Assembly (NCBI GenBank): GCA_014191195.1
Contig: BJGZ01000005.1
Coordinates: forward strand, 125,557 to 189,556
Direction of reading: 5' to 3'
Length of the DNA stretch: 64,000 nucleotides
From: Chlorobiota bacterium
Lineage (GTDB): Bacteria > Bacteroidota > Ignavibacteria > Kapaibacteriales > UBA961
Below, one piece after another: positions 18,490 to 27,953 of this stretch. A model generated the notes under the pieces. That model had not been told where the DNA came from. It was given only the letters and a program-made list of their open reading frames with translations, and made no database searches. Every line of letters begins with the position of its first letter. Position 1 is the stretch's first letter. The translations under genes were made by a program, and so were the position numbers.

Positions 18490-20307
18490 TTACATTTGTT
18501 TGCGCAGTTCTTCGCACCAAGTGCGATGTATTATTCTCCATGCTGCTTTATTTGGAGCATCAGATTTTTGTACAGGACTGGCAGGTGGCACAACTTTGTA
18601 ATCGTCTGGAACAATATAAGGTTCAATAGTTTCATTAGATTCAGCTATAAGTTTTTCAATTTCTGCTGCGTCTAATCTTCTCCATGATCCTGGGTGAAAA
18701 TCCTTAGTAGATAAATGGCCAAGTGTAGTTCTTTCGAATGACAATGTTTCTAGGCCGTATTCTTTTAAGGCAGTACGTAAATCTTTAGGAGTAGATGTTC
18801 TTGCTTGAATTCTTAACCAACAATTTCTAGTATTTGCTCTTTCTAATACTACAGAAACATGCTCTTCTGTTTGAGTGCGAACAAAATCAAGGATTCTATC
18901 AACTTCTTCTATAGATTGAAGTGGTCTGTGAACTTTAATCCGATATGTTTTTGCGATATTTTGTAATTCAATTCCATATGTACGTTTGCAATCAATATCA
19001 TTTGTAAATAGCAACATACCACTAGATGCTATTTCTAAGCATCCTAAGGGGGCAAACCATCCCGTTTTTTGTCTCATCAATCGATAAATAGTCGGAGAAT
19101 TTTGTTCATTAGAACCAGCAAAATGTCTTCCTTTATGGATTGCAATATACATTTTATCTAATTTCTGATTAACTGGGATACCTTTTATCTCGAACATATC
19201 ATAATTAATACGTACACGTGCATTTGGATTTGTAACAATTTCTCCATTTACAGCTACTAAGCCCTCACGAATTGCTCTTAGGCAAATTCTTGGTGAACCA
19301 TAATCACATTTTGAAATAGCTTTTACTAATGTAATCGGACGATTTTCATAATTCTGTCTATAATCATCGCGTCCCTGATAATCATTACTATATCTGGAAT
19401 CGGGATTATGATTTCTGGATCGCATGATACGTTCTCCGCCATATCTACTACCGTCATTTTCACTACGATTTTGATATGGAGGTCTTTGAGGTGCATCGTC
19501 CCTGGTATATCGACGATCATATTGTGGCCTATCACCATAATTAGTTCTAGGAGTATATTGTGGGCGGCCTTCATAAGACTGACGATTTTCTACATTATCT
19601 CGACTATATGTATTTGGTGGCCTATCGTAATTTTGTCTAGGAGCACCTTCTGGGGCCCTATAAGGAGGCCTTGGTTGATACTCTCTTTGAGGAGGTCTTG
19701 AATCGCCATAATTATGTGGTCTATATTGATCTGGAGCTCTATAAGGCCTTGGTTGATATTCTCTTGGAGGCCTTGAATCGCCATAATTATTAGGTCTGTA
19801 TTGATCTGGAGCTCTATAAGGCCTTGGTTGATATTCTCTTCTATCATTATCTCTACTTCCATAGCGATTATCAGAATATCCAGAAGGTCTATTGCTATAA
19901 TTGTTTCTATTGTCATTTCGATTATCGTAACGATTGTCATTTCTACTATCACTTCTACTATCATTTCGATTATCACTTCTACTATCATTCCGATTATCAT
20001 TTCGATTATCGTAACGATTGTCATAATAATTTTGGCGAGGAGGATAATGCCCCGTATTTCTAGGATTATCATTCTCTCTTCTTTGAAACTCTCTAGGTTG
20101 CTCGGATCCTCCATAAGAAGAATTATCTTTTCTATATGGTGTTCTAGGGTGTTTTTCTAGCTCACCCTCTGGTGTAGAAGAAAAATTTGTAGGGATCTCA
20201 TTTACATGCTGAGAATCTGAATTTGAGAAATCAGAATACGATGTTTGACTTCCAGAATCTGCTGTGTCAAAGTTTTGTTCATCCGAATCATTGTGTAGAT
20301 GTTCCAT
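18490..20307 (-). CDS. RsuA/RluB-family pseudouridine-synthase-like protein with long disordered Arg/Asn/Tyr-rich N-terminus and degenerate active site
   Basis: A 605-residue protein. Residues 1 to about 325 are low complexity (Asn, Arg, Asp, Tyr, Pro, Gly, Ser, Gln), with tandem repeats of 4 and about 25 residues, and are surely disordered. Residues about 325-385 form an S4 RNA-binding domain (CLRAIREGLVAVNGEIVTNPNARV), followed by an RsuA-type synthase domain. The catalytic motif GRLDxxSSG of the family reads Gly422-Cys-Leu-Glu425-IASSG, so both the Arg and the catalytic Asp are replaced, although MLLFTND after it is intact. The later EGRNRQVRRM-like motif is also replaced (ARTSTPKDLRTAL). 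Ordinary family members make pseudouridine in rRNA. This one may bind RNA without catalysis. The C-terminus still follows the family pattern (LGHLSTKDFHPGSWRRL). Confidence 0.8.
   Translation of the reverse strand: MEHLHNDSDEQNFDTADSGSQTSYSDFSNSDSQHVNEIPTNFSSTPEGELEKHPRTPYRKDNSSYGGSEQPREFQRRENDNPRNTGHYPPRQNYYDNRYDNRNDNRNDSRSDNRNDSRSDSRNDNRYDNRNDNRNNYSNRPSGYSDNRYGSRDNDRREYQPRPYRAPDQYRPNNYGDSRPPREYQPRPYRAPDQYRPHNYGDSRPPQREYQPRPPYRAPEGAPRQNYDRPPNTYSRDNVENRQSYEGRPQYTPRTNYGDRPQYDRRYTRDDAPQRPPYQNRSENDGSRYGGERIMRSRNHNPDSRYSNDYQGRDDYRQNYENRPITLVKAISKCDYGSPRICLRAIREGLVAVNGEIVTNPNARVRINYDMFEIKGIPVNQKLDKMYIAIHKGRHFAGSNEQNSPTIYRLMRQKTGWFAPLGCLEIASSGMLLFTNDIDCKRTYGIELQNIAKTYRIKVHRPLQSIEEVDRILDFVRTQTEEHVSVVLERANTRNCWLRIQARTSTPKDLRTALKEYGLETLSFERTTLGHLSTKDFHPGSWRRLDAAEIEKLIAESNETIEPYIVPDDYKVVPPASPVQKSDAPNKAAWRIIHRTWCEELRKQM
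19656..19840. repeat. Tandem repeats of 75-78 bp inside the RsuA-like gene
   Basis: Units beginning GGCCTTGGTTGATA on the plus strand recur at 19667, 19745 and 19820, giving periods of 78 and 75 bp. They encode repeats of about 25 residues on the minus strand (REYQPRPYRAPDQYRP and a NYGDSRPP linker). Periods are multiples of three, so the reading frame is kept. Confidence 0.85.
19904..20023. repeat. Short 12-bp-type repeat tract inside the RsuA-like gene
   Basis: A run of ATCATTTCGATT/ATCACTTCTACT-like 12-mers encodes Asp-Asn-Arg-Asn and Asp-Ser-Arg-Ser units on the minus strand. A 20-base block with CGATTATCGTAACGATTGTC occurs at both ends (from about 19918 and 20003), suggesting repeat expansion by slippage or recombination. 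Confidence 0.85.
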
Positions 20308-20446
20308 AATATACTCATGAAGCCCAAATGGGCTGTGCGCTATACCCGAGGCGCAAGTTTAAAAAAAATATTAGTTCCTAACAATTACTTACTGACCCTT
20401 AGTAGAAGTAATCAAATATAACAGACGGATACATTATCTGTTAAAA

Positions 20447-21214
20447 TTATCTAAATAAAGCTTTTACTCTTCTTTGAAATCTAGGCGGTATTGAATGAAA
20501 TATATATGATCTTATTATTTTCAATTTCCAAACAAGATTCTCTGTAGCATTCATTACTCTTCTTTTTGCTAAATCAGGCTTTAGACCTAATTTTGTAATC
20601 GTTTTCAGTGCTTCTTTTTCCCAAACACCTTTAATAACTGTATTGCAAGCAGGTATAAGTTCTTTTGTTGAAGCATAAAATCCATCATAATCATCACTTC
20701 TTACTGTTCCAATTTCTTCGAATTCCCAAGCATTCTCACCCTTGATCAATAGCTTGGACAACAATTCTTTTTTCCAAACCGAAAATACTACTGAGGATCT
20801 GTACACCGAGCCTTTTGAAATTATTCCTATATCATCATTATATGGAATATCTGGCGCAGGTGTCGGGTTTAATCGAAGATAATTAATATCATGTTCGATA
20901 GCCCAGTCAAGCAATTGAACAATTTTATCTGATTGTACATGCCCTGTGAGATATAAATCTTCTATATATAAAAGTACATATTTTTCTGGGATCTGATGTA
21001 AAGCATTTTGCAGACTTTCAGACCAAGAATGATCATTGCCTACACTGATTGAAATTACATCATTAAAATTTGCTTTAATATTGTTCGAAAGCAAATACAC
21101 CTTAAAAGGACAATCTTTCCAAAACTTTCTAAGCAATACTATGCATGAATTCCATAAGTCTTGATATTTATCACACGATACAATTAGCATTGCACATTGT
21201 ATGTCTTTATTCAT
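20447..21214 (-). CDS. Putative glycosyltransferase-like protein of a surface glycan cluster
   Basis: A 255-residue soluble protein. The start (AMLIVSCDKYQDLWNSC), a following NDHSWSESLQNALHQI stretch and YVLLYIEDLYLTG resemble uncharacterised GT-A-fold proteins seen in LPS/capsule loci. The acidic pair in YIEDLY could be the metal-binding DxD-like site. No firm family can be named and the sugar is unknown. It is the last gene on the minus strand after the GT2 fusion, accA and a GT4 gene, separated from the GT4 by 67 bp, and so is probably part of the same glycan cluster. Confidence 0.5.
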   Translation of the reverse strand: MNKDIQCAMLIVSCDKYQDLWNSCIVLLRKFWKDCPFKVYLLSNNIKANFNDVISISVGNDHSWSESLQNALHQIPEKYVLLYIEDLYLTGHVQSDKIVQLLDWAIEHDINYLRLNPTPAPDIPYNDDIGIISKGSVYRSSVVFSVWKKELLSKLLIKGENAWEFEEIGTVRSDDYDGFYASTKELIPACNTVIKGVWEKEALKTITKLGLKPDLAKRRVMNATENLVWKLKIIRSYIFHSIPPRFQRRVKALFR

Positions 21215-21281
21215 AAATTCAGAGACATTGATGTTTGAAAATCGTTACAAAATTAAAAAAAATAAGTAAATACACTGTAAT

Positions 21282-22466
21282 TTATTTGTTTTCATAGATA
21301 TTAAAAGTATTTATAAATCTTAAAAGTTCCTTTTCGTCTATCTGCCAATTATATGTTTCTTTAAAACTGTTCAATCCATTGTTGGACATTTCTTCAATAT
21401 TAGCATGATACATTGTATTGATTAATTCCGAAATTCCTTTTGGTGTCGAGCAGTCCCCATATATACCCGCTTGAGTTTCATCTAATAATCGTTTCATAGG
21501 ATGTAAAGAAGAACTTATAATTGGTTTGCCGCAACTTATATAATCAAATGCCTTATTCGGCAATGTATGATTTCTAAAATCATCGATTGTATAGGGTAGT
21601 ATACCAATATCAGTTTCACTATACAAAGAGCATAAATCCTTGGCTTTGTAAGCATCCAATATATGAATTCTATCTTTACAAGACAAACTATTTACTTTCT
21701 TGATAATATCTCTTTTTGTTTCACCTTCACCTGCTAAAACTAATTGAATATTTTTTATTTGTTGAGCTGCTATATTGAATCCTTCGACAAGCAATTCTAG
21801 GTTTCTTTCTAAAGTAAAATAGCCATGATGTGCAAATACAATTGGAGGAATTCGGCTACCTTTTTTACAAGATGAAAATGCATCAATGTATGGTGTATTA
21901 TGTACAATAGACAATAAATGAGGTGGATAATGATACTCTTTAATAAGCCTATTATTTTGTTCTACACAAACTGTAATTATCCCATGAGCATGCTTAACTG
22001 CATGTTTTTCAATTAATTGTGGAATTGATAATATATGAACAAAGATTCTTCCAATGATATTGGATTTGTATTTTTTCCATTCTTTCATTGCGGCAGGATA
22101 ATGTTCGGCCATATCAATAAGAAGTGGAATATTTTTACCTTTAGAAGCATTTACGCAATTAGACATTAACAATATTTCTCTGCAGATGATTAAATCTGGG
22201 GAAAATTCATATATGCAATTACTTATTGCTTTTGTCCAAAAAGGATTCCCTGGAATTCCTTCATATAAGAAAGATATTTTTGAAAAACCTACCCTATACA
22301 CAGTATAACCATCGATTTCTTCTGTTTGTTTGTTTTCCTTATACCATTTGCAGACTAAAATTACTGTATGTCCAGCTTTTGCTAGAGATTTACATAATTT
22401 TTCTGCTCTAACTTCCTCTGGAAAACGCCCTTTGTGAATATACAATATTGTTTTTGTATCAGCCAT
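21282..22466 (-). CDS. Glycosyltransferase family 4 protein
   Basis: A 394-residue GT-B fold glycosyltransferase. The N-terminal domain starts with ILYIHKGRFPEEVRAEKLCKSL and has a central HAVKHAHGIITVC strand. The C-terminal donor-binding domain shows FAHHGYFTLERNLELLVEGF, VLAGEGE, and a late LPNKAFDYISCGKPIISS, which corresponds to the GT4 nucleotide-sugar-binding EX7E region (here the first Glu is not obvious). It probably adds a hexose during LPS or exopolysaccharide assembly at the inner-membrane face. It starts 2 bp after the accA stop, so it is almost certainly co-transcribed with it. Confidence 0.82.
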   Translation of the reverse strand: MADTKTILYIHKGRFPEEVRAEKLCKSLAKAGHTVILVCKWYKENKQTEEIDGYTVYRVGFSKISFLYEGIPGNPFWTKAISNCIYEFSPDLIICREILLMSNCVNASKGKNIPLLIDMAEHYPAAMKEWKKYKSNIIGRIFVHILSIPQLIEKHAVKHAHGIITVCVEQNNRLIKEYHYPPHLLSIVHNTPYIDAFSSCKKGSRIPPIVFAHHGYFTLERNLELLVEGFNIAAQQIKNIQLVLAGEGETKRDIIKKVNSLSCKDRIHILDAYKAKDLCSLYSETDIGILPYTIDDFRNHTLPNKAFDYISCGKPIISSSLHPMKRLLDETQAGIYGDCSTPKGISELINTMYHANIEEMSNNGLNSFKETYNWQIDEKELLRFINTFNIYENK

Positions 22467-22468
22467 TT

Positions 22469-23422
22469 TTATTCAGTCCATACACCCATATTTGCAAATT
22501 TATCTCTTCTTTGCTTTACTAATAATCGTGATTCAATATGTTGCAATTGATCTAATTCTTCAGTTAAAACATCTCTTAATGTTTCGAATATTTGCAAAGG
22601 AACCCTATGTGCTCCGCCAATAGGTTCTGGAATAATTCTATCGATAATTCCATGCTCTTTTAAATCTGGTGCTGTTAATTTTAACGCTTCAGCAGCCTGC
22701 TCTTTAAAATCCCAACTTCGCCACAAAATACTGGAGCAAGATTCAGGAGCAATAACAGAATACCACGAATTTTCTAGCATTAATATCCTATTTCCTATTC
22801 CTATACCTAGGGCACCACCAGATGCACCTTCACCAATGATACATATAATGATAGGTACTTTAAGGCCAGACATAACCAATAAATTATCTGCAATAGCTTG
22901 AGCTTGTCCTCTTTCTTCGGCTTCTATCCCCGGAAATGCACCAGGGGTATCTAATAAACAAATGATAGGAATATGAAATTTTTCAGCTAAAAGCATCAAT
23001 CGTTTTGCTTTACGATATCCTTCAGGATTAGGCATTCCAAAATTACGATAGACATTAGATTTAGTATCTCTACCCTTTTGATGCCCAATTACCATAACAG
23101 ATTTACCATTAAGTTTGGCAATACCGCCAACTATAGCTGGATCATCTCTAAAACCTCTGTCACCGTGCAATTCTACAAAATCTGTAAAAGTGAAATTGAG
23201 ATAATCCAATGTATATGGTCTATCTGGATGCCTTGCAATTTGTACTCTTTGCCAGCGTGTTAAGCTTGCATAAATATTTATGCGTAATGCTTCTATATGA
23301 GATTCCAATTCCTGAATCTGAGGCTCTAAATCAGTAATATTCGGAAGATTCCGCATCTCTCTAATTTTATTTTCTAATTCAACAATTGGTTTTTCGAATT
23401 CAAGAACGAAGTTTGAAGCCAC
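22469..23422 (-). CDS. accA: Acetyl-CoA carboxylase carboxyltransferase subunit alpha
   Basis: AccA with AccD transfers the carboxyl group from carboxybiotin to acetyl-CoA, the first step of fatty acid synthesis. The 317 residues match the family in length and order: [14 protein letters not shown] at the N-terminus, [75 protein letters not shown], and [12 protein letters not shown]. The start is GTG at 23422, the only start codon that keeps the conserved LEFEKPI. It overlaps the end of the GT2 fusion gene by 23 bp and is followed 2 bp later by a GT4 gene, so it is embedded in a glycan operon. accD is not in the window. Confidence 0.96.
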   Translation of the reverse strand: MASNFVLEFEKPIVELENKIREMRNLPNITDLEPQIQELESHIEALRINIYASLTRWQRVQIARHPDRPYTLDYLNFTFTDFVELHGDRGFRDDPAIVGGIAKLNGKSVMVIGHQKGRDTKSNVYRNFGMPNPEGYRKAKRLMLLAEKFHIPIICLLDTPGAFPGIEAEERGQAQAIADNLLVMSGLKVPIIICIIGEGASGGALGIGIGNRILMLENSWYSVIAPESCSSILWRSWDFKEQAAEALKLTAPDLKEHGIIDRIIPEPIGGAHRVPLQIFETLRDVLTEELDQLQHIESRLLVKQRRDKFANMGVWTE

Positions 23423-25358
23423 TGAGTCCTATCCGTAGTAGGTGTTTAATAAGTATTTCTATATCTAATGTCGGTGTATAATACCGAATATAATGTTCAT
23501 TTAAGTTAAGTATTGCTTGGGCAGATAAAATTTCTGGTTTACTTATATGCACCAAACCCGTAATTCCAATTTTACCAAATACAGGTAAAGAATTATCGAT
23601 TTGATATAAACCAATGATACTCATCTTACCTTTATATACATTAATAAGTTTTTTTAATAATGAAATAGGGTGTTTAGAAAACAAAAATACGATAGGGACG
23701 CCAAGTGACAAAAAGAAAAGACTAATACATAAATCTACTAATCTCTTCTGAAGTCTATATCGTAATCTTTGTAGATTTATTATTGGCATGGCAGCAGAAA
23801 TTCCTGATATATCATTTGTGATTCTAGAAACTACAATATCATCATATTCTTGAACTGCATGTATTCTTACTTTGCTTCCTGCAAACATTGATGAGTATTT
23901 AATTATATCGCTTATCTCTATTGTTGAATCAAGCATGATAATTTCATCAGCCTCTTGATTATAGACAATTTCTTTTAAAGCATCAGCTTTACCCAATACA
24001 GGTAATTGATGGGCATATGAAGTTTCATCCTTAACTGTAACTCTTCCTACAATTATAGTATTTCTTGATTCGGCTGATTGCAATGCATTTACTATCTCAT
24101 GTTCATGAGCATTTGTGCCTAAAAGAATAATTCTTTTATCAGATTTGTTTCCAAATAGAGTGTGATATAGATGCCATAAAAGTCTGAGTGCTACAGAAAA
24201 TGACAAAGAAAATCCTATAGTCATCAATAATACGCCTCTGCTAAAGGCATATTCTTTAAAAAAATAGGTGAGGGATGATAATATAAAAAATGAGGCAAAG
24301 TATCCTGTTAAAACTGGTTTTAGTTTGCCAGAATATTCAAAATATGCACCAGCAAATAGCAGACAACCCAGAGCAATTAAGCTACTGGAGAGAAACACCA
24401 TTGGATATGCATATTCTGGAAATGAGAATGGATTTCCAAATCTAATATAAGTAGCTAACATTATTGATGCAATAACAACAAGAATATCCCCAATCATAAA
24501 TAATCCTTGTTCAGCAAAATAGAAAACTGAAGCAAATGATGCTCGAAGCCAAATGCCAATCCTTAGAAAAAAAAGAAAGAGAGTGGAATTATTGAAGTGT
24601 TTTTTTGTAAATATTTCCATAGAGGAATAAAACACGTGGATTGCATTTAAAGAGCTTCTTTTTGTACTTTCACCCTTAAAGTGTATAATAGTTGGCTCAT
24701 GTACATATGTAACTTTCCAACCTGATAGTTGGGCTCGATAACATAAGTCTAAATCTTCACCATACATAAAGAAATCAGTATCAAAACCATGTGTTTGTTC
24801 TAATACTTCGCGTCTACAAAACATAAATGCGCCAATCAAAGCATCAACTTCATAGGTTTCATAGATACTTTTATAGGTTAAATTATACCCTGCACATAAT
24901 TTTGATGATGGAAATAATGATTGCAATCCAAATAATTTACAAAAAGATGCCCATGGACTTGGAAAACCCCTTCGGCAAGCAATTTGAAAACTTCCGTCTG
25001 CATTTAGTACTCTGCATCCAGCAATGCCTGTTTCTATATGTGAGTTCATATATTCAAGCATGTGCTTTAATGTTAATTCATGAACAATAGTATCTGGATT
25101 TAATAAAAGTATATATTTCCCTTTCGATTGTTGTATACCAATATTATTTGCTGCCCCAAAACCAATATTATGAGGAAGCCACTCAAAATGTGCATCAGAA
25201 TATTTATCAGAAAAATATTCTTTTGATCCATCTGTTGAATTATTATCAATTATAATAATTTCTGAATCTATGCCTTGTAAAGCAATGTGAACCGAGTTCA
25301 AACATTGTACAAGGAAATCTTTGACATTATAATTAACAATAATTACTGAAATATCCAT
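23400..25358 (-). CDS. GT2 glycosyltransferase fused to a polyprenyl-phosphate glycosyl-1-phosphate transferase-like region lacking the catalytic segment
   Basis: A 652-residue fusion. Residues 1 to about 280 are a GT2 (rhamnosyltransferase-like) domain with [23 protein letters not shown] (DxD-type site) and [15 protein letters not shown]. Then come about four membrane helices (about 285-405) and a Rossmann-like nucleotide-binding segment starting [11 protein letters not shown], the layout of large WbaP-type initiating transferases. The C-terminal 117 residues (536-652) resemble the sugar-transferase domain: [27 protein letters not shown] and [11 protein letters not shown]. Only about 22 residues separate the membrane helix from GKMS, so the usual FxQxRxG...KFRSM...DE catalytic stretch is missing. 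The GT2 part may be the only active enzyme. It is the first gene of the glycan-accA operon. Confidence 0.82.
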   Translation of the reverse strand: MDISVIIVNYNVKDFLVQCLNSVHIALQGIDSEIIIIDNNSTDGSKEYFSDKYSDAHFEWLPHNIGFGAANNIGIQQSKGKYILLLNPDTIVHELTLKHMLEYMNSHIETGIAGCRVLNADGSFQIACRRGFPSPWASFCKLFGLQSLFPSSKLCAGYNLTYKSIYETYEVDALIGAFMFCRREVLEQTHGFDTDFFMYGEDLDLCYRAQLSGWKVTYVHEPTIIHFKGESTKRSSLNAIHVFYSSMEIFTKKHFNNSTLFLFFLRIGIWLRASFASVFYFAEQGLFMIGDILVVIASIMLATYIRFGNPFSFPEYAYPMVFLSSSLIALGCLLFAGAYFEYSGKLKPVLTGYFASFFILSSLTYFFKEYAFSRGVLLMTIGFSLSFSVALRLLWHLYHTLFGNKSDKRIILLGTNAHEHEIVNALQSAESRNTIIVGRVTVKDETSYAHQLPVLGKADALKEIVYNQEADEIIMLDSTIEISDIIKYSSMFAGSKVRIHAVQEYDDIVVSRITNDISGISAAMPIINLQRLRYRLQKRLVDLCISLFFLSLGVPIVFLFSKHPISLLKKLINVYKGKMSIIGLYQIDNSLPVFGKIGITGLVHISKPEILSAQAILNLNEHYIRYYTPTLDIEILIKHLLRIGLSGFKLRS

Positions 25359-25537
25359 GTTCTGGTGTTGTGTATTATCATCGTTTCTAATTACTTAGGC
25401 GAAAATAGGGAAAATATTGCTGTTAAGTATTAATCTCTCCATCAACCAAAAGAATGATACTATTGCAGAATACCTATATTTACACAAAATGTTCCTTTAC
25501 AGTATAAGTAAATACTCATCAGCATATAAAGATCTTT

Positions 25538-26719
25538 ATGTCATCTTCTTTAGTCGATTCACAATCAATACTACTTACCTGTCCATTAAGAATGGCGTCT
25601 TTTCTTGAACAAGAGATTCACTCATTAGGATTTTCGGTAGAAAAATCAATGGATACTGGAATCTTCGTAAAAGGGGGAATACGAGAATCTATGGCGATAT
25701 GTTTGCATTCTAGAATAGCTTCAAGGGTCTTACTTTTATTAAAAGAATTCTATGTAAAAACTCCATTGGATTTATATCGAAGCATTTCTTCTTTACCTTG
25801 GGAAGATATTCTTCCTGATGATGGTTATTTTACAGTCATTTCATCTGTAGATACACCTGCAATAACAAATACTCAATTTGCTCAACAAAAATGTAAAGAT
25901 GCCATTGTTGATCGCATTCGAAATAAAATGGGTATTAGGCCAAATAGTGGATCCGAGCAAGATAAAGCAGTTGTCTTTTTGTATTGGCATGGTCCTAAAT
26001 GCGCAATTTATATTGATATGTCTGGATCTCCTTTACATAAAAGAGGATATCGATTAAATCCTTGGCGAGCCCCAATGCGAGAAAATTTGGCAGCTGTAAC
26101 TATTTTTGCATCCAATTGGTTACCTGAATCTATGCCCTTTGTAAATCCGATGTGTGGTAGTGGTACATTGGCAATAGAGGCAGCTTTGATGGCAACTGAA
26201 ACTTCTCCTGCTTTATATCGAAAGAATTTTGGATTTATGCATGTATATGGCTATGACAAACAATTATGGCATCAATTAGTTTCTGATGCTAATACCGCCA
26301 AAAAAAGTATTGAAAAGGGGCGAATTATTGCATCTGATATTCATCCTGGAGCAATAAGAATAGCACAAGAAAACGCTGAAAATGCTGGTGTTTTAGAGTA
26401 TATAGATTTTTCGGTAGGGGATTTTGCTAGTATACATTTGCCAGAAGGACCCGGCACTGTAATTATGAATCCTGCATATGGGGATAGAATGGGAGAAGAT
26501 TTAGAACTTGATGCAGAATATAAAAGGATTGGAGACTTTTTTAAACAATCTTGTTCTGGATATAATGGTTATGTGTTTACTGGCAATGTAAAAGCAGCAA
26601 AATCAATTGGATTGCGAACAAAAAGAAAAATAGAATTATTTAATGCCGATATAGATTGTCGTCTCCTTGAATTTGAGTTGTATTCTGGTACTAAAAAGTT
26701 TGTAAAAGAAGAAGATTAA
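25538..26719 (+). CDS. THUMP-domain class I RNA methyltransferase, RlmL/YpsC-like
   Basis: A 393-residue probable 23S rRNA guanine-N2 methyltransferase. The N-terminal ferredoxin-like/THUMP region (residues about 8-165) begins LTCPLRMASFLEQEIHSLG and includes SGSPLHKRGYR. The catalytic UPF0020 domain follows with RENLAAVTI, PMCGSGTLAIEAALMA (SAM-binding motif) and SDIHPGAIRIAQENAE. Motif IV, normally NPPYG, reads NPAYGDRMGED, so the second Pro is Ala. The family methylates position 2445 of 23S rRNA in E. coli (RlmL N-terminal half). The stop overlaps the convergent PHP-like gene by 4 bp. Confidence 0.88.
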   Translation: MSSSLVDSQSILLTCPLRMASFLEQEIHSLGFSVEKSMDTGIFVKGGIRESMAICLHSRIASRVLLLLKEFYVKTPLDLYRSISSLPWEDILPDDGYFTVISSVDTPAITNTQFAQQKCKDAIVDRIRNKMGIRPNSGSEQDKAVVFLYWHGPKCAIYIDMSGSPLHKRGYRLNPWRAPMRENLAAVTIFASNWLPESMPFVNPMCGSGTLAIEAALMATETSPALYRKNFGFMHVYGYDKQLWHQLVSDANTAKKSIEKGRIIASDIHPGAIRIAQENAENAGVLEYIDFSVGDFASIHLPEGPGTVIMNPAYGDRMGEDLELDAEYKRIGDFFKQSCSGYNGYVFTGNVKAAKSIGLRTKRKIELFNADIDCRLLEFELYSGTKKFVKEED

Positions 26720-27897
26720 GAGTGCTTTTTTCTACTTTTTTTCTTCCATACAAGAACAATAATTATCGTATATACTATAAGCCAAAGAAGTCTATAGAGA
26801 ATAGTTTGAAGGTCATTTTTTTGGGGGATCGGCGTTTGGCTATCTCTTAATATAGGATTGAGCCATATGGTAGTTTGTGGAGTTTTGATTATTGCTCTTA
26901 TATAGGTATCAGTTTTTTTCAATATATAGTCTAAATGATTTGAATTCAAAGTGATGGCCAGTTTTTTCCCGTTTTGTCCAATCATTGTTATAGATTCAAC
27001 GGTATCCATCATTGTTATAGAATAGATACTATCGGTTAAATGAATCAATGTTGGAAATATATCCATTTTTCCCTGCTTACCTTGAACACCAAAAGCTTGC
27101 CCATTTTTTAATGCTGTAGTTATCTCTTGCTGATTTCCATTGTTTGGCGCATAAATCATTGTCCAACAAACACCAGTTTCCCCAGAATCAAGAACATTGT
27201 GAGTATCATCGTCAGCTACTATCCAAGCTTTATGTCCATTTGATAAGGCAGAGTCCCAATGAATATCACTTGTTCGATAATGATTTAATACTTCTATGCA
27301 ATCATAATTACTTAGATATATAAAATCTTCGGGTTCGAAACTATTCCTAAACTTTGGATGCGCTAATGCAAGAACTTGGACAGTTGGTTTAAGGATATTA
27401 ATCATTGTTTGTTTATGATGGAGGCTTTGTCCCCATATAAAATCTAGCCACACTACATGCTGAGCGCCAATGCAGACATGATGTCTTTTCCACACATTAT
27501 AGCCATGTTCATAGCATGGAACAAAACCATTATCTTTTGCAAAATCATGTGAAATAAATTGATAATTAGACAGTCCAATCGAATGATAGCCCATTGATTT
27601 ATATTTTTTAAAAAATACATCTTTATCTGTCTTGCCATCTGTAAGGCCGCCCCATTCTTTAGAATGCCCATGAAAATTCGACTTTTTCCATCCAGCATTA
27701 TCATTATCAAAAGAGCACGATTTATAGGGATTCAACCATGTATTTCCATGAAAAGGTAGTGGCTTTTGAATATCATAGATTTCTGTATAAAAAGCATATG
27801 GAACAGAAGTAATGACAATAAAACCCAATATTATATATAGAATGATGGTACTTAAAAAAAACATGGGTTTAGATAATTTTTTGATAGTCTGAATCAT
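26716..27897 (-). CDS. Membrane-anchored PHP-like metal-dependent phosphoesterase
   Basis: A 393-residue protein with an N-terminal membrane helix (about 12-34) and a C-terminal one (about 362-382) before a basic tail. Between them is a PHP-like domain: SNFHGHSKEWGGLTDG resembles the first HxH metal motif, LALAHPKF a central His motif, and WIVADDDTHN the final D-x-H motif. PHP domains hydrolyse phosphoesters with two or three metal ions. The substrate is unknown and the domain probably faces the periplasm. It is divergent from a GT2 gene and next to the rRNA methyltransferase, with no clear operon. Confidence 0.6.
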   Translation of the reverse strand: MIQTIKKLSKPMFFLSTIILYIILGFIVITSVPYAFYTEIYDIQKPLPFHGNTWLNPYKSCSFDNDNAGWKKSNFHGHSKEWGGLTDGKTDKDVFFKKYKSMGYHSIGLSNYQFISHDFAKDNGFVPCYEHGYNVWKRHHVCIGAQHVVWLDFIWGQSLHHKQTMINILKPTVQVLALAHPKFRNSFEPEDFIYLSNYDCIEVLNHYRTSDIHWDSALSNGHKAWIVADDDTHNVLDSGETGVCWTMIYAPNNGNQQEITTALKNGQAFGVQGKQGKMDIFPTLIHLTDSIYSITMMDTVESITMIGQNGKKLAITLNSNHLDYILKKTDTYIRAIIKTPQTTIWLNPILRDSQTPIPQKNDLQTILYRLLWLIVYTIIIVLVWKKKSRKKHS

Positions 27898-27953
27898 AAT
27901 ACTCTATTTTTGTAATTATTATTACAACCTTACAAAGTCGGCGGAATAATTCC

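Noticed and set aside
19656-20023. CRISPR array or other non-coding repeat array
   Set aside because: Repeat periods are multiples of three, there are no unique spacers, and the repeats lie inside one continuous gene.
19408-20160. Long alternative ORFs on both strands (97-174 codons)
   Set aside because: They are shadows of the low-complexity tract of the RsuA-like gene; their products are monotonous Ile/Met/Ser or Tyr/His/Asp runs.
20419-20443. Hairpin TAACAGA...TCTGTTA as terminator of the last glycan gene
   Set aside because: The stem is short and AT-rich and no T run follows on the minus strand.
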